DNA of 46,952 bases, from positions 1 to 46,952 of the forward strand of contig WFNG01000228.1 of NCBI GenBank assembly GCA_015488735.1, in the 5' to 3' direction. A model generated the notes under the pieces. The model saw nothing but the letters and a program-made list of their open reading frames with translations. It was not told the DNA's origin and made no database searches. Position 1 is the stretch's first letter, and each line of letters begins with the position of its first letter. This document shows, one piece after another, positions 26,045 through 34,886 of this stretch. Source of the DNA: Bacteroidales bacterium (GTDB taxonomy: Bacteria > Bacteroidota > Bacteroidia > Bacteroidales > F082). A program made the position numbers and the translations under genes.

Positions 26045-27064
26045 ATGAAAACAGTAAGATATTTCCTGATAACCTTATTACTGGCTTTGATAACCTTGCC
26101 CGGCTTTGCGCAAACGCCTGCCCGCCCAACTGACAAAATAGAATGGCATGGTTATACACAATTGTGGGCAAGTACTAATTTTGACAACACTTATTCCGTT
26201 GCGTTGCGAAGGTTAAAATTCTGGATGACTTCCGGGCCTGCATTTTCCCAACACTGGTCGTTCAATGTACAGGCAATTTTTACATCTATGGGACACGAAA
26301 AATTTTTCCTCCAGAATGCTTTCGGCCAATACCGTAACAAGTCAGGGGTTTCCAGTGTACGTTTCGGACAATTTATCCCAAAATTCAGCTTGCAGTATTT
26401 CCAGCACGACTATCTGATGTCCAGTATAGAAAGAGCTAACATTATTATGGCCGGAATCCCCGATGGAACGCTTGGCGTTCGCGACCTTGGTGCTCAGTAC
26501 ACCCTGAAAGCGGCCAAAAAACATCTGGAAGTTAATTTTGGCCTGTTCAATGGGTATGGAATTAAACAATACCGGCTAAACGACGATGGCGGTTACCTGC
26601 TCACCCACAACTTATCCTACACCATCAAAAGGAAAAATGCATTGTGGAAGTTTGGCTATTCGGTCATGTTCCGGAAAGCAGTAAAACTGGAACTGAAGCA
26701 TATTCTTCCTGATTCCGTTCTGTTTTCAGGAAACGATTTTCGATACGACGTGTATGCCATGTTCAACAGTAAACATTTTGACCTGCAGGGCGAATACCTG
26801 AGTGGCTGGCTAAACGGAAACAGGTTTGATGGCTATTACGCACTGGCCACCCTTAAAGCCAATGCCAAAAACGAAGTTTATCTTTCTTATGAGAAATATA
26901 ATGATCTGATAAGTACCACAAGCAATAACCCCTGGTACATAGCTGGTTATAACTATTTAATAAAACATCACGACATAATGGTAACCCTTGACACCCGGTT
27001 CCAAAAGGACTATGGAAGACTGAATAATATTACAAGTATTCAATTTCAATTATTTTTTCATTAA
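26045..27064 (+). CDS. Outer-membrane porin, phosphate-selective O/P-like
   Basis: A beta-barrel outer-membrane protein of 339 residues with a signal peptide (first 22 residues, 'LPGFA' then Gln). The body is rich in alternating strands, such as 'LRRLKFWMTSGPAFSQHWSFN' broken by loops, and 'SVRFGQFIPKFSLQYF' resembles the OprO/OprP family. The start at 26045 is chosen because it begins the signal peptide; a TTG at 26021 would extend it without benefit. It follows the permease by 101 bases without a promoter box, so it is probably in the same transcript. It could take up or release the cluster's substrate or product across the outer membrane (inference). Confidence 0.8.
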   Translation: MKTVRYFLITLLLALITLPGFAQTPARPTDKIEWHGYTQLWASTNFDNTYSVALRRLKFWMTSGPAFSQHWSFNVQAIFTSMGHEKFFLQNAFGQYRNKSGVSSVRFGQFIPKFSLQYFQHDYLMSSIERANIIMAGIPDGTLGVRDLGAQYTLKAAKKHLEVNFGLFNGYGIKQYRLNDDGGYLLTHNLSYTIKRKNALWKFGYSVMFRKAVKLELKHILPDSVLFSGNDFRYDVYAMFNSKHFDLQGEYLSGWLNGNRFDGYYALATLKANAKNEVYLSYEKYNDLISTTSNNPWYIAGYNYLIKHHDIMVTLDTRFQKDYGRLNNITSIQFQLFFH

Positions 27065-27076
27065 ACAATTTATTGT

Positions 27077-27679
27077 ATGATTAATCCAAAAGATTGGCTC
27101 GAATTCGGGCAAAAATTTCACGGGCACAAATGTCCGGCCATGCCAAACGGCCTGAGAGTAGCCGCAGCAGCCATGAACAAACTTAATGTGGAACGTACCG
27201 GCGACAGCGACCTGCACGTTATTCTGGAGTTGGGTGAACATCACTGTGCACACTGTTTTGCCGATGGCGTTCAGGTGATAACGGGATGTACACTGGGAAA
27301 AGAAAATATCGAATCCGTTTTTATGGGCAAATGGGGACTGACACTCATTGACAAAAAAACAAACCGTGCCGTCCGGGTTACGCCAAAAGCCGAATCGATG
27401 ATGGCTTCCAAAAATACCAGGTTTTTCAATGATTACCGTATGAAAGGCGTTCCCCCCACACAGGTACCGGATGAAGTAGTGGAACCGCTTATCGAAAAAG
27501 TAATGAATACACCTGATGAAGAGATGCTTATTATCTCAGACGTATTTGAATACAAATGGAAAGAGCCTAAAGGCACATTTGCCAGTTTTGTTTGTGATGA
27601 GTGTGGTGAGATGGTGGTTGAAAAATACGGCCGCCTCAAAGGCAACAAAAAAGTGTGTATTGCCTGTGCCAACAAATAA
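27077..27679 (+). CDS. FmdE-like protein with C-terminal zinc finger
   Basis: A 200-residue cytosolic protein. The N-terminal FmdE domain shows 'FHGHKCPAMPNGLR' (14-27) and 'HHCAHCFADGVQVITGCTLGK' split by its conserved cysteines (Cys57, Cys60, Cys71), which may bind a metal. The C-terminal ribbon has Cys173-x2-Cys176 and Cys194-x2-Cys197, a treble-clef/TraR-like zinc site. The name comes from subunit E of methanogen formylmethanofuran dehydrogenase operons, but no other gene of that pathway is here; stand-alone bacterial FmdE proteins have no settled role. It starts 12 bases after the porin. Confidence 0.85.
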   Translation: MINPKDWLEFGQKFHGHKCPAMPNGLRVAAAAMNKLNVERTGDSDLHVILELGEHHCAHCFADGVQVITGCTLGKENIESVFMGKWGLTLIDKKTNRAVRVTPKAESMMASKNTRFFNDYRMKGVPPTQVPDEVVEPLIEKVMNTPDEEMLIISDVFEYKWKEPKGTFASFVCDECGEMVVEKYGRLKGNKKVCIACANK

Positions 27680-27792
27680 CACCATTGTGTTTTAAGGGGG
27701 CTTCTAATACATCGGAAACGCGTTTAAAACCAGGTAAAATATCCACGATTAGTTTAAAACACGCAGAAGGAGAATAATTATCTGCAAAATGC

Positions 27793-27872
27793 CGGCCACG
27801 AATTTCACAAATTACACGAAAGTTTTTCACCAGCGAAAAACTAAAATTCGTGTGATTTGTGTAATGCGCGGC
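27793..27872. repeat. Long imperfect inverted repeat, about 80 bases
   Basis: Arms of about 35 bases can pair. The inner part AGTTTTTC/GAAAAACT (27821-27828 and 27835-27842) is perfect around a six-base loop ACCAGC. The next segment ACAAATTACACGAA pairs with TTCGTGTGATTTGT with one G-U. The outer part pairs only partly (GCCACGAATTTC with GTAATGCGCGGC). There is no T-run, so it is not a simple terminator. It may be a transcribed structure, a mobile repeat remnant or an mRNA 3' end stabiliser for the FmdE unit. Confidence 0.75.
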
Positions 27873-27990
27873 TAAAAACGTAAATAACCATAATGCATTA
27901 AAAATTAATTAATTACAACTTAATAAAACACATGAAAAATTCCGGCAGGTAAGGTTGAAAATAAAATTCATTACTTTTACCAGAACCACT

Positions 27991-27998
27991 TATTTTTG
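27991..27998 (+). promoter_or_regulatory. -7 box for the MMPL/LolA/TetR unit
   Basis: TATTTTTG followed by CAAATTATTC, 29 bases before the ATG at 28028. The sequence after the box resembles the operator motif only weakly, so I do not call an operator here. Confidence 0.55.
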
Positions 27999-28027
27999 CA
28001 AATTATTCTGTATCAAATCTGAACATA

Positions 28028-30277
28028 ATGGACCGACTGGCAAACATCATACTAAAACTTAAATGGCCTATCATTATTCTGGCTATTTTGCTAACCGGTT
28101 TTTTTGGTTATGAACTCACAAAAATAAAACTCGATTCCAATGTTATTGACTCGCTGCCGGCCAATGATTCCATTGTCTCTCTTTTTAAGGATATAGGAAA
28201 ACAATTCGGTGGTAACGAAATAGGCATGGTTATCGTAAAGTCTGACAACGTTTTTAAACCTGCCGTGCTGAAGGATGTACAACGCATTACGAAAACGCTG
28301 GGAAACCTGAAAGGCGTTACAGCAGTTACCAGCCTCACCAACATCCTTAATTTTGATGCCGTAGGAAACAATTTTCAGGTAGGCCCACTCATCAATATGA
28401 CGCGGCTTCCCCATTCAAAGGCAGGGATAGACAGCCTGAAACAGATTGTAACATCCAATAAAATGTACCGCGGAAACCTGGTTTCGTCCGATGGAAAAGC
28501 CTGTATTGTGGTGTTCAAGTTTTCGGAGGGGAGTAATGTTGGCGCTGTTGTGCGACAAGTAAAAAGTACCATTAAAAAACTCCCGTTAAAAGAAAAAGTT
28601 TATTTTGCCGGTGGTCCTTTTATCACGGCCATGGTTGCCAAAATCATATCAGAAGATCTTATTTTTCTTATCCCCATCACCTTTTTGGTCATTTCCATTA
28701 TTCTCTTCCTGAGTTTTCATTCTATCCGCGGTGTTGTACTGCCCATGCTCACAGCCGGCATGGCCATTATCTGGGCGCTGGGATGCATGCCGCTTATGGG
28801 ACTGAATATGTCTATGGTTTCCAACAACATTCCTATTATTCTTATGGCGGTGGGCAGTGCTTATACCATTCATGTCCTTAACCGCATCAACCAATGTGGC
28901 GAAAAGGATTTCCACAAAGCTGTCCGTAAGGCACTGGGGCACATTTTTGTCCCTGTCAGCCTGGCAGCACTGACCACCATGATTGGATTTGTCTCTTTCA
29001 TATTTGGTGCCTATCTGAAAATGATCCGTAACTTCGGGCTGATAACGGCACTGGGCACCTTTTTTGCCGCCCTCCTGTCCCTGTTTTTCATTCCTGCAAT
29101 ATTGATGATTTTCCCGGGAAAAGGGAAAAAGAAAAGAATTTCAAAGCCTGTAAAATCCTACCTTAACGATTATATCCTTACCCCTTTAACGACATTGGTT
29201 CTGAAGCATCCAAAATATATTTTTACTGCCTGGATTGTGCTTATCCTTATCAGCTTTGCAGGTGCTTTCTCCATACGCCGCAGTGTAGATGTGAGCGATT
29301 ACTTTCAGAAATCAAATCCCGAAAGAATTGCCGAGAATATTATGGTTCAGAAATTCGGAGGTATTAAACCGGTGTTTTTGCAATTTACGGGAAACATGCA
29401 AAGTGCAGCGGTACTGAAAACCATGAAAAAGGCACAGGATTATCTCCAAAAAAGTCCTTCCATAACCTCCACCCAATCCATTGCCAACATTATCATTAAG
29501 CTCAACGGGGCATTAACCGGAAAATATAAAATTCCTGACAGCGATGCCGCCATTGGCCAGTTGTGGTTCCTGCTGGATGGAAATTCAAATATCTCTCAGC
29601 TTGTATCGGAAAATCTGGACAAAGGAATTGTTGTGGCAAAATTTAACGGAAAAGGCAACCATGCTGCTGCAAACTTTGCAAAATACATGAAACCCTTCAT
29701 TGCCCAAAACAGCCGGCCGGGTTGTAAAATACAAATGACAGGCATGCCATTTATCAATGCCGAAATGGATCAAAGCCTGTTAAACAGTCAGATTGCCAGC
29801 CTGATTATCGCTACTATTTTTGTCATAGGTATTGTGAGCCTCATACTGTGGTCATTTACCAAAGGGTTGCTTGCCAGTATTCCCATCGCTGTTACCATCA
29901 TTATTTTGTTTGGGACCATGGGCCTTACCAACATCCCGTTAAATATGGGAACGGTACTGGTAGCCAGTATTGCCATGGGAATTGGCATTGATTATTCCAT
30001 TCATTTTATCACCCATTTTAACGATGGGTTAAAATTGGGACTTCCGGTACAGGAAGCCATAACAGCTACCATGAAAATGAGCGGAAAAGCCATTCTTATC
30101 AATTTCAGCTCCGTATCGGGAGGCTTTTTGGTACTTGTCTTTTCCAAGTTGGTACCCATGCAATATTTTGGTATATTAGTTGCATTAAGTATGCTAAGTT
30201 CCAGCCTGGGAGCACTCACCCTGCTTCCGGTAATTTTAATCATACGAAAAAGAAAACAACGTTTAAAAACTGCTTAA
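28028..30277 (+). CDS. MMPL/RND-superfamily exporter
   Basis: An inner-membrane transporter of 749 residues with the MMPL layout: a first helix at about 12-28, a periplasmic domain (30-205), a helix bundle (about 208-365), a second domain with its helix near 395-412, another periplasmic segment (about 415-590) and a second bundle to the C-terminus. Repeated RND features are visible: 'AVGSAYTIHVLNRI' in the first bundle and 'AMGIGIDYSIHFITHF' in the second, with the acidic Asp in the latter that usually relays protons. MMPL proteins export lipids, siderophores or similar hydrophobic molecules to the periplasm. The LolA-like gene begins one base after its stop, so export and periplasmic handover are likely coupled. 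Confidence 0.9.
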   Translation: MDRLANIILKLKWPIIILAILLTGFFGYELTKIKLDSNVIDSLPANDSIVSLFKDIGKQFGGNEIGMVIVKSDNVFKPAVLKDVQRITKTLGNLKGVTAVTSLTNILNFDAVGNNFQVGPLINMTRLPHSKAGIDSLKQIVTSNKMYRGNLVSSDGKACIVVFKFSEGSNVGAVVRQVKSTIKKLPLKEKVYFAGGPFITAMVAKIISEDLIFLIPITFLVISIILFLSFHSIRGVVLPMLTAGMAIIWALGCMPLMGLNMSMVSNNIPIILMAVGSAYTIHVLNRINQCGEKDFHKAVRKALGHIFVPVSLAALTTMIGFVSFIFGAYLKMIRNFGLITALGTFFAALLSLFFIPAILMIFPGKGKKKRISKPVKSYLNDYILTPLTTLVLKHPKYIFTAWIVLILISFAGAFSIRRSVDVSDYFQKSNPERIAENIMVQKFGGIKPVFLQFTGNMQSAAVLKTMKKAQDYLQKSPSITSTQSIANIIIKLNGALTGKYKIPDSDAAIGQLWFLLDGNSNISQLVSENLDKGIVVAKFNGKGNHAAANFAKYMKPFIAQNSRPGCKIQMTGMPFINAEMDQSLLNSQIASLIIATIFVIGIVSLILWSFTKGLLASIPIAVTIIILFGTMGLTNIPLNMGTVLVASIAMGIGIDYSIHFITHFNDGLKLGLPVQEAITATMKMSGKAILINFSSVSGGFLVLVFSKLVPMQYFGILVALSMLSSSLGALTLLPVILIIRKRKQRLKTA

Positions 30278-30278
30278 A

Positions 30279-31037
30279 ATGAAAAAGATAAATTTTAGCT
30301 TTCTTTTGTTGCTCGCCTGCATAACAGTCGTTCCGCTTCATCTCTTTGCACAAAATCCTGAGGATATTTTACAGAAAATGGATGCACAGGCAGCCACCAT
30401 TAAAGACAAAACGGCCAATGTGGTAATGGAAATGATTAACAACAGAACCGGCAAGGTAAAAACGCGCAAAGCCCTTTTAAAGCAGAAAATGCCTTATAAA
30501 ACACTTTTCCGGTTTACCTACCCGCCTTCACAGGCAGGGATTGGCACACTTTCTCTCCCGGGCGGTATTGTTTATCTCTACATGCCTGCTTTCGGAAAAC
30601 CAAAAAAAATATCTCAGATTGCCAACAGCGGTGCTTTCTCGCAATCTGATTTCTCCACCAAAGATATGGGCCCTAAAGACTGGGCAAAAAATTACACAGC
30701 TACTTTACTGCGTACTACCGATACCGCCTATGTCTTAAAACTCATCCCAAAAGAAAAAAGTACTGTTTATTCAAAATTGGTGGTTGTGGTCAACAAAAAG
30801 CACTTCTTCCCCGAAAGAGTTGTCTATTATAATCTAAAGGGTAAAATTATGAAAGAAGCAGACAACCAATACGAAAAAATCGGCAACCTGTGGGTTGCAA
30901 AAACAGCCTCTATGACTAACTTCCAAAAAGCCCATACCACCCGTATCATTAGTTCAAATATTAAAGTTAACCAAGGACTAAAAAGCAGCGATTTTACAGT
31001 GGAGCAGCTGGTTCCGCCTAAAAGCAGAAAGAAATAA
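30279..31037 (+). CDS. LolA-like outer-membrane lipoprotein-sorting protein
   Basis: A periplasmic protein of 252 residues with a signal peptide (about 24 residues, ending HLFA before Gln). The mature part fits the LolA-like 'outer membrane lipoprotein-sorting protein' family: 'ILQKMDAQAATIKDKTANVVMEM' split into the first helix and strand, 'KMPYKTLFRFTYPPSQAGIG' as barrel strands, and 'IVYLYMPAFGKPKKI' near the opening. These proteins form an open barrel that carries hydrophobic cargo. It lies one base after the MMPL gene; MMPL plus LolA-like pairs are a recurring arrangement for lipid or lipidated cargo export. The tetR paralog follows after 25 bases. Confidence 0.88.
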   Translation: MKKINFSFLLLLACITVVPLHLFAQNPEDILQKMDAQAATIKDKTANVVMEMINNRTGKVKTRKALLKQKMPYKTLFRFTYPPSQAGIGTLSLPGGIVYLYMPAFGKPKKISQIANSGAFSQSDFSTKDMGPKDWAKNYTATLLRTTDTAYVLKLIPKEKSTVYSKLVVVVNKKHFFPERVVYYNLKGKIMKEADNQYEKIGNLWVAKTASMTNFQKAHTTRIISSNIKVNQGLKSSDFTVEQLVPPKSRKK

Positions 31038-31062
31038 TAATTAACAAAAAATAATCAATATC

Positions 31063-31662
31063 ATGGGTAAAATAATACGCCAGTCGGGAGATATTCGCAG
31101 GGAACAAATAAAAGCAGCCGTCAAAGAGATCATCTTTTTTGAAGGAATGCAAAAACTTACTACAAAAAATATTGCTAAAAATGTAGGCATCAGCGAAGGA
31201 ACAGTATTCAAACATTTTACTTCAAAAAAGGCTATCATCAATGACATTCTGAAAGATGTGCATGAAGAAATGGTATTACCATTGCAGCAGATTGCCAATA
31301 ATGACAGGGATGCCAACACACGTCTTGAAAAATATATCTGCTTTCATTTGGAATACCTGGCGAAAAACAAAGGGATAACTATGCTGCTTTTTTCGGAAGC
31401 CTCCTACCAAAATGATGCTGATTTAAAAAAAATGCTGAGCGAAACCTATCAATTGCTGGAACAGGGTTTTGCCAAAATTGTTCAGGATGGCATTTCCGAA
31501 GGGATTTGGGACCAGGCCATCTCTGTAGAGGACATCGCCAGCCTGTACATGGGCATTCCCCTGGCCATGAATGTTGAGCTGTTACTGCAACATGAAAAAT
31601 TCAAAGAGATTAGCTACTGTAATAATATGCTGGTGTTGTTACAGCGCATTTTAAGAAAATAA
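31063..31662 (+). CDS. TetR/AcrR-family transcriptional regulator (second copy)
   Basis: A repressor of 199 residues with the TetR helix-turn-helix at about 15-55 ('QIKAAVKEI', 'LTTKNIAKNVGISEGTVFKHF') and a ligand domain closely similar to that of the first regulator ('CFHLEYLAKNKGITMLLFSE', 'QDGISEGIWDQAISVED'). It starts 25 bases after the LolA-like gene with no promoter box of its own, so it is probably in the exporter transcript. Unlike the first copy it would therefore be made together with the exporter. It likely senses a related ligand and may recognise the same or a diverged operator. Confidence 0.88.
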   Translation: MGKIIRQSGDIRREQIKAAVKEIIFFEGMQKLTTKNIAKNVGISEGTVFKHFTSKKAIINDILKDVHEEMVLPLQQIANNDRDANTRLEKYICFHLEYLAKNKGITMLLFSEASYQNDADLKKMLSETYQLLEQGFAKIVQDGISEGIWDQAISVEDIASLYMGIPLAMNVELLLQHEKFKEISYCNNMLVLLQRILRK

Positions 31663-31727
31663 TTACAGCGTCATTAAAATAGCATTCAGCTTATAAAGCA
31701 TTCTTTAACCACCTTTTTTACCAAAAG

Positions 31728-33962
31728 ATGAACAGGAAACAGCCGGGATTGTGGAAAAGCATCGGAAAAAAAATTTATTTCTTTTTCCCGGTAAGGCTGT
31801 TGTTGGGATATCTGAAAACAAACCATCTTATCCTTCTGTCGTGGCTGATTCCGTTTATGATTATTCTCAACGTTTTTGGTATTAAGTTCGGGCTGCCCTC
31901 TCTTTTTCTTGCCCCGGAGTATATGGGAAAAATAAACGGACCTGCCTTTCTGTTTCTGGGGTTGGTAACGGGTAGTTTTATCATGGCCTTTCATATTTCG
32001 TCGTATGTGGTTATGGCCCATCGCTATCCTTTTATCGCCACCGTATCCCGGCCGTTTTATATTTATGCGTTAAACAATTCTGTTATTCCGGTTGTATACC
32101 TCATAATTTATCTTTACCAGAGTTTTGGGTTTCAAACAGGTTATGAAATGATTCCTCCCGGCAAAGTCATGGTAAACTTGCTGTTTTTCCTTTCCGGGGT
32201 TCTTATATTTGTTTATGTCTCTTTTGGCTTCTTTTATTTTATGGTAAGGGTATGGCCACGCTTTGCCTCCATCGGATATTCAAAACTAAGCAAGAAAAAA
32301 GGCTTGCGTTGGATATCCCGTATCGTGGAGAAAGACAAACAACAAAAAATGCAGGAAGCCCCCAAAGAAAACCGGGGGCCATCCAAGGTGGAGTGGTATA
32401 TCAGTAGCCTGACCACCACTTCCCCATCGCTGGAATTCAGCCAATACAACAAAAGCTTTCTGACAAAAGTATTTCATCAGCAGCATAAAAATGCGTTTTA
32501 TTATGTGCTGCTCATTCTGGTTTTCATTATTGTCAGGGGAATGATAAAAGACCAGCCACAGCTGATTTTGCCGGCAGGCGCAAGTCTGCAACTTCTTTTT
32601 ACACTTATATTACTGATTACAAGTCTTTTTTATATTGTCTTCCGCAGGTGGACTTTCATGGCTGCTTTGCTGCTGCTGTTTGTCGGAAATTATATTTCTC
32701 CTTTCACCATCAACAGTTATAACGACAACGCCTACGGACTCAATTACTCCAATAAAAAGATGCCGGTAAGACCGTTAAGCCATGGTAATTTCCGCAAGGA
32801 CTCCTTAAATACAGTGAAAATATTAAACCGGTGGGCAGCAAAAAATGCTTTACCCTCCGGTGAAAAACCCAAAATGGTGATTGTCTGTTCCAGTGGCGGA
32901 GGCATGAAGCTGGCCATGTGGACCTATTACTCAATGGCTTATGCCGATAGCGTAACCCACGGGAAGCTAATGCGGCACACACAACTTTTTACGGGAGCTT
33001 CCGGGGGAATGCTGGGAGCAGCCTTTTTGCGACAGCTTTATCTCGAAAAACAACAAGGAAAGATAAAAAAGCTGCTTTCTAAGAAATACATCTCCCAAAT
33101 TACCACCGACATTCTCAATCCGGTATTTTACAGCTTTTCCATGAGCGACTGGTTTTTCAGGCTGCAACATTTCCGGTACAACGGACATCGGTATTACAAA
33201 GACAGGGCTTACATGTTTGAACAGACACTGGACCGAAACCTGGGTCCTGTTCTTGACAAACCACTCATTGCCTATCGTAAACCCGAAGAAAACGCCACCA
33301 TTCCCATGCTTATTCTTACCCCTACCATTATCAACTCGGGAAGCCGGTTAATTATCTCGCCGGTGGACGTGTCTTATCTTACCAAAGACCCTTACAGTAA
33401 ACTACTGAAGAATATTGAGTTTCGTTATAATTACCACGCTTTTGGCGCAGACAGCCTACGTTTTCTGTCTGCCATCCGCATGAATGCCAGTTTTCCTTAT
33501 GTAAGTCCCATTGTGGCTTTACCGGGAAAACCGCGAATTTCCGTTTTTGATGCAGGCCTCAATGATGATTACGGTTATTTAACCGCTTATGATTTCGCCA
33601 TGGAGTTTAAAAGCTGGATATTGCAAAATACGGGAGGACTGATTATCATCAATATTGATGAAAACGACTATCCTTTCTACGGAAAAAAGATTGACTTTAC
33701 CAGCCACCTGCTACGGCCGCTGGGAACACTCTTTTCCGATTGGCTATCCATTCAGGAAAACAATTATCTGCCAGTCATTGCTTCCCTGAAAAAAGTTTTA
33801 AACGGAAAATTTCATTTCATCAGTTTCCGTTTCGGCTCAAAAGACAAAAGGGTCTCCCTAAGCTGGCACCTTACAAAGCGTGACAAACAAATCCTTAAAC
33901 AAGCCATTTACCTTCCTAAAAATCAGCAGGAGATACAACGCCTGAACAAACTGTTGAGGTAA
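31728..33962 (+). CDS. Membrane-anchored patatin-like phospholipase
   Basis: A 744-residue protein. About 330 N-terminal residues contain several hydrophobic helices (near 35-52, 72-95, 115-132, 150-172, 258-272, 288-305, 310-325); the C-terminal ~360 residues look patatin-like. The oxyanion loop 'CSSGGGMKLAMW' is at about 387-398, the nucleophile Ser425 lies in 'TGASGGM' (G-x-S-x-G), 'MNASFPYVSP' matches the family's conserved segment before the dyad, and Asp608 lies in 'FDAGLNDDYG' (usually D-G-G/A). It would hydrolyse acyl chains of membrane lipids or lipid products. It lies 65 bases after the second tetR on the same strand, so it may belong to the cluster, but no promoter box was seen. 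Confidence 0.78.
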   Translation: MNRKQPGLWKSIGKKIYFFFPVRLLLGYLKTNHLILLSWLIPFMIILNVFGIKFGLPSLFLAPEYMGKINGPAFLFLGLVTGSFIMAFHISSYVVMAHRYPFIATVSRPFYIYALNNSVIPVVYLIIYLYQSFGFQTGYEMIPPGKVMVNLLFFLSGVLIFVYVSFGFFYFMVRVWPRFASIGYSKLSKKKGLRWISRIVEKDKQQKMQEAPKENRGPSKVEWYISSLTTTSPSLEFSQYNKSFLTKVFHQQHKNAFYYVLLILVFIIVRGMIKDQPQLILPAGASLQLLFTLILLITSLFYIVFRRWTFMAALLLLFVGNYISPFTINSYNDNAYGLNYSNKKMPVRPLSHGNFRKDSLNTVKILNRWAAKNALPSGEKPKMVIVCSSGGGMKLAMWTYYSMAYADSVTHGKLMRHTQLFTGASGGMLGAAFLRQLYLEKQQGKIKKLLSKKYISQITTDILNPVFYSFSMSDWFFRLQHFRYNGHRYYKDRAYMFEQTLDRNLGPVLDKPLIAYRKPEENATIPMLILTPTIINSGSRLIISPVDVSYLTKDPYSKLLKNIEFRYNYHAFGADSLRFLSAIRMNASFPYVSPIVALPGKPRISVFDAGLNDDYGYLTAYDFAMEFKSWILQNTGGLIIINIDENDYPFYGKKIDFTSHLLRPLGTLFSDWLSIQENNYLPVIASLKKVLNGKFHFISFRFGSKDKRVSLSWHLTKRDKQILKQAIYLPKNQQEIQRLNKLLR

Positions 33963-34081
33963 ATTACACAAGGGTCCTGCGCTAATTTCAGGCGCAGATA
34001 TCCAAATCAGAATTCAAAAAACAAACCACTTAAGGTGTCCCCTTTTAGATTTATATCCAAAAAATAATGAACATAACTTCG

Positions 34082-34089
34082 TACTTTTG
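34082..34089 (+). promoter_or_regulatory. -7 box for the P-loop kinase gene
   Basis: TACTTTTG followed by CTG, 20 bases before the ATG at 34110. It marks a transcription break from the lipase gene. Confidence 0.55.
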
Positions 34090-34109
34090 CTGTATAAAAA
34101 TACATCCTT

Positions 34110-34664
34110 ATGCTTATCATTGGAATTACCGGAACACTCGGCGCAGGAAAAGGAACCATTGTGGAATATCTGAAAGAAAAGAAAAATTTCCGGCATTATT
34201 CTGTTCGTGCGTATTTGATTAAAGAAATTGAAAAACAAAGCCTTCCGGTAAACCGCGACAGTATGACTTCGGTCGCCAACCAACTGCGCAGCAAACACCA
34301 TCCGGCATATATTGTAGAAGCGCTATACAAACAAGCAGTCGTGGCCGGAGAAAATGCTGTCATTGAAAGCATCCGTACCCCTGGCGAGATAGATTTTTTG
34401 CGGAAGCAGGGTAACTTTTATCTTTTTGCCGTGGATGCCGACCCGAAAATCCGTTATGAACGTATCCGGCAGCGTGGCTCCGAAACCGACCACATCGATT
34501 TTGAAACTTTTCTTGCCAACGAAGCCCGCGAAATGACTACCACCGATCCCAACAAACAAAACCTGGGAAAATGTATCCGGATAGCTGATTTTCGGTTTGA
34601 TAACAACGGTAATTTCGAGGCACTTTATGCAGAAGTGGACAGGGTGTTGAAAAAGATTGTTTAA
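34110..34664 (+). CDS. P-loop nucleotide kinase-like protein
   Basis: A 184-residue cytosolic protein. The Walker A motif 'GTLGAGKGT' is at 7-15, and 'DADPKIRYERIRQRG' looks like the lid arginine region of nucleoside-monophosphate or dephospho-CoA kinases. 'NAVIESIRTPGEIDFL' fits the substrate-binding segment of the AAA/dCMP-kinase-like family. The exact substrate cannot be given; CoaE-like, deoxynucleotide kinase or uncharacterised AAA-type ATPase are options. It has its own promoter and no obvious operon partner. Confidence 0.7.
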   Translation: MLIIGITGTLGAGKGTIVEYLKEKKNFRHYSVRAYLIKEIEKQSLPVNRDSMTSVANQLRSKHHPAYIVEALYKQAVVAGENAVIESIRTPGEIDFLRKQGNFYLFAVDADPKIRYERIRQRGSETDHIDFETFLANEAREMTTTDPNKQNLGKCIRIADFRFDNNGNFEALYAEVDRVLKKIV

Positions 34665-34886
34665 TGTTGGTACAACCGAACACTTTAAACAAGATGACTT
34701 TTTCGCTATTCGATTCAATTCACAAAATAAATCAAACCGTTGTAGTAAAAATAGCGGGGAATACTATAGGGGACTTCTAATAATTACTTCGCATCAAGAT
34801 TTTCAGAGTTTTTTATAGACGATGAAAGTTTTTGATGCACTATCGGGATAATGCAAGAAAATTTGAGAAAGTAAATGGGAAATAAA

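Larger units (their letters stand above)
27680..28027. other. Intergenic region before the MMPL exporter, about 350 bases
   Basis: It holds a large imperfect hairpin (listed separately) and the -7 box for the exporter. No gene was recognised; a 64-codon reverse-strand frame overlapping the FmdE end has no family features. Confidence 0.5.

Noticed and set aside
18538-33962. Aryl polyene, hopanoid or RiPP biosynthetic locus
   Set aside because: MMPL and LolA-like proteins occur in aryl polyene loci and B12 radical SAM proteins in hopanoid loci, but no ketosynthase, carrier protein, squalene cyclase or precursor peptide is present.
34665-34886. Possible small gene or RNA between the kinase-like gene and recG
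   Set aside because: Short AT-rich gap; no frame with family features, no promoter box leading into a frame and no clear hairpin.
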